In this document: piece by piece, positions 12,295 to 22,066 of the stretch
How the letters are laid out: each line of letters opens with the position of its first letter
Position numbering within the stretch: position 1 is the stretch's first letter
Origin: Gymnorhina tibicen
Taxonomy: Eukaryota > Chordata > Aves > Passeriformes > Artamidae
Reading direction: 5' to 3'
Length of the DNA stretch: 64,000 bases
Assembly (NCBI GenBank): GCA_013399875.1
Contig: VXAZ01007727.1
Location: 1,032,956 to 1,096,955 of the forward strand
The notes under the pieces: model-generated
Seen by the model: only the letters and a program-made list of their open reading frames with translations
Told to the model about the DNA's origin: nothing
Databases searched by the model: none
Made by a program: the position numbers and the translations under genes

Positions 12295-13839
12295 AATGGT
12301 AGCAGTTACTCTGTGAAGTGATACATGGCTTTCTCCATGTGAGGGCATCTAGTTGGTGTGTATTTGGAAAATCCAGTTGAGAGAAAATTTCTCAGCCCTG
12401 TAGGAAGTGCTGCTTATTTTTTATGATGCCCAGAAAATGCTCTTCTGTGTTGGAGAGAAGGCTTAACAATCCAGTTGAAAGATGATAAATTTGGATTTTG
12501 CACAGGTTTGAAAACCATTGAAATGATAGTGAGAAATATTTTCTATTTCAATGTGCGGTGTGAGTGAGAAGCATAATGTTTGTGCACAGAGATTGTCCTG
12601 AGACTTGCAGGCTATTGCATGTTGACTTGGCATGTTTGCAGAAATGTGTCACAAGGGCCTTCACCAAAGCTTCCAGATGTTTTTTTGGGGATGGGATGCT
12701 ACAGAATGCACATGTTGGAAAATGAAGCCTCTCAGCAGTGAGCTGATGTAGCCAATACATTTATTTCTGAGAGTGGAAGTAATTCTCTGCAAGCACCTTT
12801 GCACTAGCAGCATCCCTGGGAGTTGGTGGTCAAATGCTGTGTTAGAAAAGACTGCTCTAGAGGTTACCCGAAGGCTCCTGTGCAAAAGACTCAGTCCATC
12901 CCTAATGCAGAGCAGGTATGAAGAAAGTGTAGATACAAAGAAACTGCGTGTCATTCTGTCTTTATTTAAAACGTTTCCCTGCCTTATCCTGCCCTTTGCT
13001 TTTTCACAAAGGCTTGTTTATGCAATGATGGGCTTTTATGATGGTCTCCTTGGTATGGCTGGTTAGACGGTAAAGGTGTTCCAAGTTCTGTGTTTTCCAC
13101 TTGCTGCACAGGTATGACTTGTAGTTGAAGTTCGGCCTGCACTGGATTTATTCCCGTGTGCTCAATGTAACCTTTTCTGTGTTATTAAGGTACTCTACTG
13201 CTCGCCTATTGATGTATTGTGTGTTGCAGTGCTGTCCTTTGGTGGGATCTCCTAATGAGTCTACATCCACTAAAAGCAAACCCCAAACTTCATGTAGCTG
13301 TCACTGAGAATATGGGTCAGTCATATTTAAAGAAAAAGTAGAATTCCATTCTGTTTTTTCCTTTCTTTCTGCATTCCTACCAGTGTTCTTACAGGGGAAG
13401 AATTGTAAGTGTACTGCAAGTAACTAAATCCAGGAGAATAGGTGATGTACACAGACATTCTTACACTGACTTAAAGGCTTTGAGATTTGGTGTGTCTTTC
13501 ATTTCTAGGTAGATATGTAAAAGAAAATAGAGCTAGATCTTTCTGCTAACTGCTAGTGACTTTGTAACTGCTTGAGAATTTGTATTAATTTCCATCTTTT
13601 AAGTCCTTGAATGAAGCAAGCATGACTTGCAACACTAATGAGTAGTGGCAGAATTGTCATCAAATATTCAAAGTTTCCTCTGTCCCTTGCTGTTTGGGCT
13701 GAAGCTCCAGTATTCTTTAGGGTAGCAAATTACATGTGGTATCTCAGGGAGTAGGGGAAGGGAAATGCTGCAAGGTAAGAGCTACCCCAAGCCTACTGTC
13801 TTCATTTAGAAAACATCATTTTTTGCACCTGCATGAGAA

Positions 13840-13844
13840 CTTAC
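13840..13844. repeat. Target-site duplication CTTAC (left copy)
   Basis: CTTAC lies immediately before the LTR's TG terminus. The identical right copy is at 15009-15013, immediately after the CA terminus. A 5-bp duplication is compatible with retroviral integration and fixes the element's boundaries. Confidence 0.85.
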
Positions 13845-14110
13845 TGTCTTGGTTTGCAGGACAGGTGTCTGCCAACGGAGGTGGGAACCTGTCTTGAAAT
13901 GGAGAATATGACCCCCTTCCCTCCAAATCATTATAACTTTGAAATTAAGGGGCAAAGATATGAGAAATAGGAGTAACAGTTCTTTACTAATATATATATA
14001 GCAAGCAAACAAACACCAATAACACCGGCAGCACCAGCAAACAGAGCAGAGCCCAGTGCAGCCTCTCTCGGCCCCAGGCCCTTTCCCCTTCGGTGCAGGG
14101 ACGCTCACAG

Positions 14111-14130
14111 CCGGCAGGGGGCGCTGGTGG
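14111..14130 (+). promoter_or_regulatory. CTCF-like motif 1 inside the LTR
   Basis: CCGGCAGGGGGCGC at 14111-14124 matches every position of the CTCF core as I recall it (CCRSYAGGGGGCGC). It is followed by TGG. Motif orientation is + strand. It lies in the GC-rich interior of the LTR. Binding in vivo is not shown by sequence alone. Confidence 0.6.
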
Positions 14131-14168
14131 CTCCCGGCCGGGCAGGGCAGGTGCGATGGTTCCCCGCG

Positions 14169-14187
14169 CCTGCAGGGGGCGCTGTGG
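14169..14187 (+). promoter_or_regulatory. CTCF-like motif 2 inside the LTR
   Basis: CCTGCAGGGGGCGC at 14169-14182 fits the CTCF core with one mismatch at the third position. It has the same orientation as motif 1 and starts 58 bp after it. A third, weaker relative (CAGGCAGGGGGTGC, from about 14436) follows within the same LTR. Confidence 0.55.
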
Positions 14188-15008
14188 GGCGAGCTCAGCT
14201 GTGACTCCCTCACGCAGACAATGGCGGGCGCAGCCGGCGGAAGGGATGGAAAAGGGGCTTCCTTTACAAACCCCCTGGGGCAGCTGATCCCGGTGCCCCT
14301 CTGCACAGCGAAATGAACTGCAGCAGGAACCTCGGACGCAGCAAGCTGGAAGGGCAAGGATGAGGAGATCCCAGAGTAGCAAACGAAAGGTATCAGAAAC
14401 TCCAGAGCTGTAGCAGGAGCCGCGGGGTGTCCCAGCAGGCAGGGGGTGCGGTGTTACAGCATAGCGAAAACCCGGAGCAGTGGCAGAGGAACGGCGGGGC
14501 TGGGCAGTGGCAGCCCTGTTCCTGAACAGGGCCGGGAGAGGCTCCCTCGAAGGGGTAAGGAGCTTGGGGATCCCAGCGTTTCCCCTGAGCACTGGAGCAG
14601 ATGGTGAAGGGTCCTTTGGTGAGGTCGGGTGTTAATAAGGCCCCAGTGCAAGGGCCGCTCTTATGAGAAGAGCTTCACTCATGGTAGGAGAAGGCAGCAG
14701 AAGGCAGAACCCAGCAGTGGTGGCAAAATCTTCCCAGAGCGACTGCAGCCTATTGGCCCTCAGAATGCTGAGAGAGCAGGAGAAAGCTAGGAGCTGCACC
14801 CAATCCCTTCCCTCAGCCCAAATCTTGTGATATCTCTGCCCTTCCCAGAGAAACCCCCTGGTAAAGAGAGAGAGTAGCCAGCTGCACCCCTCCCCTGAGC
14901 TGTGGCAACTTCTTTTGTCTCTCTTAAGTACCAGTCGCTATTGTCTCCTAGCAGCATATGGAAGAAAATTTCCTGAGAGAAAGAAACAAAAAGTCCTAAA
15001 CCCCAACA

Positions 15009-15013
15009 CTTAC
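15009..15013. repeat. Target-site duplication CTTAC (right copy)
   Basis: This is an exact match to the left copy at 13840-13844 and lies directly after the LTR terminus CCCCAACA. Confidence 0.85.
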
Positions 15014-17079
15014 CTACCTGTCCCCTGATACTAGAAAACTAAAGTTCCTTCTCCCACTTGGTAAGCTGTTGTCACTGTATGTCACACAGAGAGGTTTTTG
15101 AATGACAATGCCATGAAATATTTGCTGATGATGTTGCACAAGTTTTGTAGTTTTGTGGTAGTAACATTTTATTTCCAAGCTGTACTTCAAGTACTACAAA
15201 AGCCTGTAATACTCAACTAGAGAGGTCATTGCTCAGCAATGGTGTAGGGAATTAAAAAAGCAGAAAACATAGAATAAAAATTGTCTGACTGCTTAATAAG
15301 CTAATGAATGAAAGTAATGAATTTGTGGTTCCCCACTATAAACTTATGCTAATGCTTCTTGATGCTGTATGTGCTCACCCATTTAAAATGGGTTCTCACA
15401 TTTTGGTAAGTAAAACAGGTGCTGCTGAAGACTAAATACCTGGTTGGCCATGAAAAGTCATTTTTTTCCAGCCAGTTTATAAAGGTGAGTGGAGGAATGC
15501 TGCACTGCTAGTGGTATGTTTTGGATGAAGGCTTCAAGTGGTTTTGGATAGTTACCCCAAGTGGTACTGGATCAATTTGAACACATCAGGAATAGTTGTA
15601 TGAATGCTGTGATATTGCCAAGACACAGCTCTTGCAGTGAAGGCATCTGCTTTGTCTTGGAAGGAATCTAGTGAAGTGGAACCACCTGTAGTCCTCTAGC
15701 TTTGTAGATGAGTATCAACATACTCATGTGGCAATGAACAGTGATCTAAAGGAGTGTCGTATGTTTGTCTCTCCATTTTTTTAACTTCCACTGTTAATTA
15801 TGAACTCTCTGTAGTAGAGGGAGCTTATAAAGTAGGAATTGAGTTTGAGGCAATGCTGTGTAGTTCTTGCCTCCATGTGACCTTGGCTGACCATTTAATG
15901 TACTTCAGTACAACTCAGGCTGCCATTCACTGAGAATCTATACTGAAATTCTTAGTATCGCTTGGAATGAGGTACTGATAATCAGGTTTGGGCAAGAACT
16001 TAGCAAAATACCATACCCAACAGCATTTTTATTCCACTATATCATTACAAAGTCTGGAATCCCTCTTAAGGTCCACATAATAAAACCAACGAAACAAGGC
16101 AGTGATTGAATGGGTTTCTTCACACAGACAAAGCACAGCTCCTTATGAGTCACAGCTGAACCAGCAGTCTTTTCTATGGACCCTAAATCATGAAATCTCC
16201 AGCAAGCATAGCAACCACAGCAGCTGGATGCTGACTCTCCAAGTAAACACACAAATACCCAAGGGCTTCAGCCTACTTATGTTGTGTCTTTGCTGTCAAT
16301 GTGCATGCTGCTGAAGTGAGACGACTTTGATTTATGCATTGACAATTGTATGTCCCTGCAGATAAAGCCACATCACAAATTAGAATTGGGAATGTATTCC
16401 TCTTCTTGTTCTCCTCATTTGTTGTTACTCCTTTCTCAAACTTTGTTCTTCGGTACTTTTGCATTCCATACCAAGTTTTCTCTCGGTTTACAAAAACTTC
16501 ATAAAAAAGGCTGGCTCCTCCTTTCCTTCTACTTCTTTCTCTCCCAGACTTAAAGGGTTTTTTGCCTCTCAGCTTTGTTATTTTGGGGATATAGAGAACT
16601 GTGTGGGATAGACTGAGAAAAAGGTTGTTTAAGGACTATGCAAGACCTTGTAACACAAGAAAATTGAATTTGCATGAGCTTTGTGTGGGTTGTTCAGACT
16701 GACTGGCTGTTTTGATCAATTCTCATGGTATGCCACTCTTTCTCTCTGTAATGTGTAAATGTCTTCAATGGCTCCCATTTAAACATGTGGCCAAACTGTC
16801 AAGGCTCATACTTAGAACCTTGTTTGAGGGCTGCTGGTAGCCATATATCACTATATTAAACTTGGCCTGTGTGAGCGAGCTCAGGGCTTTGTGCAGTAGT
16901 TGTACAGGGGTGAGTTATAGCCCCTCAGATGGGGGATATTTCATGCCTCCTACAGAACCTCGAATAGGAGATACCATGACCTCCTGACCTGGAAGATGGG
17001 GCAAAATGTGACCTCAGCAGGTTGATCAGTGGTGCAGAACTGAGAAGTGTAGTTAATGCACCAGATGAGCCACAAAGAT

Positions 17080-17495
17080 GACTAAAACATGATTAGGGGA
17101 CTGGACCATCTCCTGTGCCTGGAGAGACTGAGAGAGCTGAAATTTAGCCTGAAGAAGAGATACCCCAGATGGGATTTGATCTGTGTTTATAAACATAGAG
17201 CGGAGAGTGTAAAAGAGATCTCTCCAGACTCATCTCTGTGGTACAGTGACAGGACAAGAGGTAGTAGGCATAAGTTGAAAGAGGAAATTCTTTCTGAGCA
17301 TTGAAAAACAAAACCACACACATACTGTGAGCCTGGCTGAACATTGGAACAGGTTGCTTGGAGAGGTTGTGGAATCTCTGTCTTTGGAGATACTTTAAAT
17401 TCAACTGGGACAGGGTCCTGGATGACTTGCTCTGGGTGACTTGACGATCACTAGAGGTGCCACCCAACCGCATCCATTCTGTGATTCACGGTGTC
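17080..17495 (+). repeat. CR1 LINE fragment, sense orientation, diverged
   Basis: It begins near CATGATTAGGGGACTGGACC and continues through CTGGAGAGACTGAGAGAGCT, GACAGGACAAGAGG and AACAGGTTGCTTGGAGAGG. It ends near CATCCATTCTGTGATTCACG, the eroded CR1 terminal repeat. These landmarks are in the standard order for the CR1 3' region, which covers the end of the reverse-transcriptase ORF and the 3' UTR. The open frame at 17089-17304 is a remnant of the element and not a host gene. Confidence 0.85.
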
Positions 17496-19706
17496 TGTTT
17501 GCCTCTGGAGTTTGGTACTTGGCTGTAGTCCTCAGCTAATACAATTACACCTCTTGGTAATTAGATGAAACAGACCATATTGGCAGAGTATGCAGCCAGG
17601 GAGAAGGTGTTGGTGTTCATCATCAAGTGCTTTTGACTTGCATGTTGTGCTGCATTTTTGGCTGGGTAGAAAGTGATTTGTCTGCAACAGATGTTTCTTC
17701 CTTGTGCTCAGGTTCTGATCTCGTTTAAGTCCAAGAAGTGATAGAGCAAATCTGTACTACAAATCTGAAGTACTACAGTGCATCTGTGAATGCTTTTCCC
17801 CTGGTGATGGAACATATGGAAATAATGCTTATCTTGATTTAGATAAGCAATTGCCTTTCCTGTACAATCATCCACACTTAGTAGGAGTAGAAGCAGACAC
17901 ATAATATTACAGGTCTTACAATCTGTCTTTTCTAATGCTCCATAAGCCTATGCAGAAACAAATGGAATGGAAAGTTGTGTTAGGTGTGAGGTTAGTAATT
18001 GCTAATAGTTAATCATTTTTAGTCTGTACAGGAAATTTGTGAAAACAAAGCCTTAAGTTAAAAAAAATAGGCACTGAAGGGAAAAATTCTGTGTAGCAGA
18101 ATTGTTGGTGCGCATTCCCCCAGGGTCAGATGCACTCCTAAAGCTCGCTCATCTCCTTTGTTTTTTCAGCAACCCAAGAAAAGTGGTTTAGTGTCCTGGT
18201 CAAGTATTTGCTGAGGATTCTTTCAGGAGTGGAAGGGTTGCCTCTTGTCAGGGGATAACGTGATTCTTGTCCCTTGCTCAGGTTCTTTTTCCAGATCCTC
18301 TTGGAGAAACCTTCCTTGTGGGGATACATGTCTCTGCTAGTAGCTATTGTAGCAGGGATGAGGTAGTGGGCAGGCTTATTTCTGTGAAACTTGGAATTAA
18401 TTTACTTCCTTCAGCTGTGAATTCTAAAGCTGACTAGAAATGATGAAACTCTCCCATTTTCAGCTTTTATTTCTTGCAATCCAGTCTGCTACTTGCTTTT
18501 ATGAACTTGAGGAGAAATACGTCATGTGACTTGTTTAACAAACTTCCCTTATAACAGTGTGAGCCTGTGAGCCTCGCTACCATGAATCCTTCTCACTTGT
18601 TCTCTCTTTGATTTCTTCTCTTACTGGCTTTTGCTCGTTGAGTGCCAAGAGACTCTTACTTTGCCACAGGTATTGCTTTATACTATGGGGCTTTAGTACG
18701 TACCTATTTTTACTACCTTGTGTGTGCTCTAGTCTTTTCATTAACAGGCATTTCAAAATGCAAATGTAGTGGTTTTTTATAATAAACTCTTCCAGCTGTA
18801 GGTTTTTCTCCTCCCTCTAGTGGTAAGCTCTTTGGTATTGCTGTAGGGATTTCTGTAATTAGAAGCTTGAGACCTGTTTAAAAAATTAACATACTTTAAA
18901 GTATACTAGACTTTAAAACTCTGGCTATTTGAGCAGTGATTGAGTTTCAGGGCTGATTTTCCAGTGCTGTAGGTTTGTGCCATCCTTGTACATTGCACCA
19001 GCTGAGTACATTGATGTCCTGGATGGGGGCTCCCTCTAGTGAGATGTTCTGACAGTCTCTCGTCCACTTGGTTCAGATGAACTTTACCCGTTTTTTTTTT
19101 TTCAAGTGCAGTTGCTGCTGACTCAATTTAATGCATTTTTCTAGCCTTGTGTAAGCTATAAAAGCCCTTTTCCTTTGGGCTGAGCTGGAAGGAGTTGTAA
19201 ACAAAGCTGAGGGCTAGGACTGGCTATTTGCTGTGTTTGGTGTGAAGAGCTCAGCTAATCAACCTCATCCTACTTCAAGCTGTGGCTCTGTGGACTCTTG
19301 AGATGTTTTGAATATGACTGAAGGATCAAAGGATGATGTAGGAGGAAGAGCTAAATGAATTTGGGTTGTATAGGCAGAGGGGTAGAGGATGATGGCTGGA
19401 TCTAGAGGGGAAAAATTAGAGGTGGGACATGAATGTTCAACTGTTTTGGGGAGAATTTTCAGCTGTATTGTATTACTGAGGCTGGGGCAGAGGAGACATG
19501 AGGAGGACCTACAGCAGTGTTTCCACTCCTGTGTGTCATCAATAATCACCTAAACCCCCAAATTTTGGAAAGGATGTACCAGGATCAACTCCATCATTTG
19601 TGAGTGTGCATGCAGAGATGATTTAGTGGCCATTGACTTCACTTTCTCATAAGAATTAAAGTCAACTTGTTTGCAAGACTAAAGTTAAAACAGAAATAAA
19701 AGCTGT

Positions 19707-19716
19707 TTTATTTATT
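19707..19716 (-). terminator. Poly(A) signals of the nested minus-strand gene
   Basis: Two overlapping AATAAA hexamers on the minus strand (complements of 19711-19716 and 19707-19712) lie about 77-86 bp downstream of the stop codon at 19793-19795. Position and strand fit cleavage and polyadenylation of a short 3' UTR. AATAAA also occurs on the + strand nearby, so AT richness is a caveat. Confidence 0.6.
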
Positions 19717-19792
19717 AAATAATTTTAATACTAATAAAAAAGCTGGATTAGAAGTCTTGCAGTATATTGCTCCATTTGCAGGTGTTGTTTTC

Positions 19793-20017
19793 TCAATCGG
19801 AGAAAAGTGCTGCCTCCTCGTCTAAGTCCTTCCACGCTTTCTTGTTCCTTCCTCTCTGGAGCATGTCCCCCCGCAGGCAGCGCTGGTGCAGGTGCCTCAG
19901 GTAGCTCTTGATGGAAGCAGAGTTTTCCTTCTGCCGGCCGATCCCCTCGTCACTGAGGGGGGAGCAGTCAGCCAGGCAGGAGGTCCTTGGCCAAGCTGAG
20001 CGTGTCCAGGCCTTCTC
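19793..20017 (-). CDS. Nested unknown gene, coding exon 2 (cytoplasmic tail)
   Basis: On the minus strand the acceptor CTGTGTCTCCCAG ends at 20018 after a pyrimidine-rich run. The exon then opens in phase 0 with GAG AAG GCC TGG and runs 74 codons to a TGA at 19793-19795. The encoded tail begins EKAWTRSAWPRTSCLADC. It has a basic, helix-prone middle (SIKSYLRHLHQRCLRGDMLQ) and ends with an acidic stretch (KDLDEEAALFSD). Joined to exon 1, the product is 164 residues. I recognise no domain. The tail would lie in the cytoplasm given the signal peptide and single membrane segment in exon 1. Poly(A) signals follow within about 90 bp. It is antisense to MACROD2, entirely within its intron 2, and markedly richer in GC than the surrounding intron. 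Confidence 0.68.
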   Translation of the reverse strand, partial: EKAWTRSAWPRTSCLADCSPLSDEGIGRQKENSASIKSYLRHLHQRCLRGDMLQRGRNKKAWKDLDEEAALFSD

Positions 20018-20371
20018 CTGGGAGACACAGGGCAAGGAGCACGGTGAAAGGGGCAGAGGGGACTGAGCCCCCTTGGGCTCTCCTGGGGAAGCCGGGGCCC
20101 AGCTGGGCTGCCCCAGGCCGCAGGTTGTGCGGAGAAGACCTCGGGCAGGTTCTGTTTTGTTCTTGTGGCTCAGCCTGTCCTTGTTCCCTCCTGGGAGGAG
20201 GGGCTGAGCCCCACCTCTGCCTCTGGGCTCGGGCGCAGGGCTGGGGAAGAGGCAGGGGACCCTTGGTGCCTGCCCAGGCTTTCCTCTCCACAGGGGCTGG
20301 CGGTCCTCACCCTACACGATGCAGCTCCCGGCCCCTGGCACCATCCCACCTGCCTGGTCCCCATCCCTCAC
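20018..20371 (-). other. Intron of the nested minus-strand gene (354 bp)
   Basis: It starts on the minus strand with GTGAGGGATG directly after GAG, a consensus donor (GAG|GTGAG). It ends with CTGTGTCTCCCAG|GAG. Phase is 0. The intron is GC-rich like the exons. Its reading-through frames carry stops or change character, which is why splicing rather than read-through is the better model. Confidence 0.65.
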
Positions 20372-20641
20372 CTCTCTGCGCTGCCTCTCGGCTTTTCTCC
20401 GGAGGCTGTATCCAAGGCAAAGCACGGCGAGCAGCAGGGACAGGGCTAAGAAGGTGCAGCAGTGCACCTGCACGGGCCACAGGCTGGCACTGCCCGTGCC
20501 GACGTCCGGCTGCTGCACGTCCCGGGCTGGCACAGGCAGCCGGGCCGCGTTCCTGGCGGGACGGCTGTGAGCTCTGAGGGTGCTGGGCAGCAGCGAGGCC
20601 ACGCAGAGCCCCAGGAGCAGGGAGAGCCCCGGGCGGAGCAT
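20372..20641 (-). CDS. Nested unknown gene, coding exon 1 (signal peptide, ectodomain, membrane segment)
   Basis: The ATG (complement of 20639-20641) sits in GATCGCC-ATG-C, with G at -3. The exon is exactly 90 codons. Residues 1-24 (MLRPGLSLLLGLCVASLLPS...) form a classic signal peptide, with cleavage plausible near TLRAHS. Residues ~25-60 are a short Arg/Ala/Pro-rich ectodomain. Residues ~61-79 (CCTFLALSLLLAVLCLGYSL) are a strong membrane helix, followed by the basic stop-transfer RRKAERQRRE. This predicts a type I single-pass membrane protein with a short outside part and an ~84-residue inside tail. I do not recognise the family. Small, fast-evolving signal-plus-TM proteins of this design are common among sperm and immune surface proteins, but function here is unknown. 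It is not FLRT3, the gene known to nest in mammalian MACROD2, which is ~650 residues with leucine-rich repeats. Confidence 0.68.
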
Positions 20642-20716
20642 GGCGATCTCTCGCCCTCAGCCCGAGCTGAGCCGAGCGGTGCCCGCGGGGTCTTTGCAAA
20701 GTGGTGGCATCGGCTG

Positions 20717-20744
20717 TGATGTCATAGGGCTGTTGCCTGGCAGC
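20717..20744 (-). promoter_or_regulatory. CRE-like and X-box-like sites upstream of the nested gene
   Basis: TGATGTCA at 20717-20724 (TGACATCA on the gene's strand) differs from the palindromic CRE TGACGTCA by one base. GTTGCC-T-GGCAGC at 20732-20744 is an inverted repeat with a 1-nt spacer and one mismatch, the form of an RFX X-box. Both lie about 76-103 bp upstream of the start codon. CREM/CRE plus RFX/X-box is a recurrent arrangement in spermatid and ciliated-cell promoters. No TATA box is visible. Confidence 0.45.
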
Positions 20745-21958
20745 CAGAGGCTGGGAATGTCAAGGCAAGGCCAGGCCAGAGGGTCTGAGCATGTGGCTGT
20801 CTCAGCCTGCTGCTCTGTCTTGCCACTGTGGGGCTGGGCCCCAGGAACTTGGGGATGTGCTCCCCGGTGCTCAGCAAGGAACTGCTGATACGTCTGAGTT
20901 GGTATTCTTGAGTTGATGAAAATGGAGGGTAAGACTAGAGGGACACGTTTGTTTGGACTACTTCTACCTTCTCACTAAATATTGAGGACTCTTTTTGCCT
21001 GTCAACAAACTTCACTTGTTCTGAAGATTTGGAATTGAGTCACACTTTAATTGTTACAGCAGCAAATGAGCTCTATTTCTGACCAGTAGATGAACTCAAG
21101 CTTCTTGAGACTTGTGTTGGAAAGAATGTTAGAAAAGTAATAGTGAAAGTGTATTTAATAATCTTCCCTCCTCAGTTCATTGCTGATGATGTACACGTCT
21201 AACTTGGTGAAGCTTTGGGAAGTGTGTTTGTGCAAGGGTTTGAGGTAACTGAACTGTTCTACAGACTGACTTGGATGTCAATGAAGTGATTTGGTGATGC
21301 AAAATCTCAAGAGTTTACAGGAATAAGGGACCTATGGTAAAATTATTTAGTAATAAATCTGTTGCAAGCTAGTGTATGTTGTCTTCACCACCTGCCTCCT
21401 CCTAGTTGAGCTTAAGGTGATAAAGCTCCAAATTTAAAATTTGCATGGATTTTTTTTTCAGGCTTATTGTCTGGCTACACGTCTTCAGAAGTGACTCTGA
21501 ATTTTGGGGCTGTTGGCAAATGGTGTGCTTGTGTATTTTTGTACTCATTTGGTATAATTCTGGATTGGAGAAATTATTACTCTAGTTAGGAGGGTTACCT
21601 TAATTAATTCCTCAATTTGTTTTTGCAATTTGCACCCTTGTGATTACCAAATAAAATTACTTGATGGATCTCACTTCAAAAAATATGTATGTTTTACAGT
21701 TTTGTAATCAAATGGTATGTGGATAAGGATTTAGTGCTTCCTACTAGCTTGTATTTGGAAACAAGTAGCAAGCAAGCAGTGTGATGTTAGGGCAGTGCTG
21801 GTGTCTCTGTGGGTTACCGGTGCCCTCTCGAGGTGAAACTGAAAGATGCTGCAGTCTGACAGCAGTAGTGTCACTGGATTGCTGCTTGTTCAGGGCTTGT
21901 AAATAATGACCTTGGACCCACGCTTGTAACCTGATTTTTGTGCTTTCTTGGTTTGTAG

Positions 21959-22066
21959 GTGAAAACGCTAAAGAAGATCTGCAAGGGAAGAAAAGTCTGA
22001 GTGAGAAAGTTTCTCTCTATAGAGGTGACATTACGCTGCTTGAGGTTGATGCCATCGTTAATGCTG
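21959..22066 (+). CDS. MACROD2: MACROD2 coding exon 3 (start of the macrodomain)
   Basis: This 108-bp exon completes a Gly codon (G|GT) and then encodes ENAKEDLQGKK, a variable linker. It continues into SLSEKVSLYRGDITLLEVD and AIVNA, the first strand-helix unit of the MacroD-type macrodomain. YRGDIT contributes to the ADP-ribose adenine pocket, with the Asp of GDIT the conserved contact. NA begins the NAAN motif that lines the distal ribose, and the codon for the next Ala is split here (G|GTAGGT donor). This confirms phase 1 at both ends and that the catalytic loop continues in exon 4, outside the window. The protein position is about residues 55-90 of a product usually above 400 residues. 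The window therefore codes for only about the first fifth. Confidence 0.96.

Larger units (their letters stand above)
13845..15008 (-). mobile_element. Solo LTR of an endogenous retrovirus, with 5-bp target duplication
   Basis: The element starts with TGTCTTGG and ends with CCCCAACA, giving the TG...CA termini of an LTR. It is flanked on both sides by the exact 5-bp duplication CTTAC (13840-13844 and 15009-15013). Length is 1164 bp. No gag, pol or env frames and no second LTR are present, so it is a solo LTR left by recombination. Minus orientation is preferred. On that strand AGTAAA (13983-13988), a variant poly(A) signal, lies about 140 bp before the U5 end, and the promoter-like part would lie toward 14.6-15.0 kb. 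The interior is strikingly GC-rich relative to the intron. From memory its ends resemble an LTR family frequent in songbirds. A 201-codon open frame inside (13987-14592) reflects GC richness rather than a gene. Confidence 0.85.
4270..21958 (+). other. MACROD2: MACROD2 intron 2 (17.7 kb), hosts LTR and nested gene
   Basis: The intron is bounded by GTAAGT at 4270 and by the acceptor TTGGTTTGTAG ending at 21958. From 4270 to 12236 I see only ordinary intronic sequence with no identifiable repeat or gene. It then holds a degraded CR1 (~12237), a solo ERV LTR (13845-15008), a second CR1 (~17080-17495) and the minus-strand two-exon gene (19793-20641). The stretches 15014-17079, 17496-19700 and 20750-21958 contain nothing I can name. 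Long open frames on the minus strand at 10042-10560 and 11524-12015 look like chance openness (see rejected items). Confidence 0.85.

Noticed and set aside
13987..14592. 201-codon open frame on the minus strand with hydrophobic stretches
   Set aside because: It lies wholly inside the solo LTR, where high GC removes stop codons. It has no family resemblance and ends in the poly(A)-signal region of the LTR.
19987..20577. 196-codon + strand open frame across the nested gene
   Set aside because: It is the antisense shadow of the GC-rich minus-strand gene. It crosses that gene's intron and both exons without splice logic of its own.
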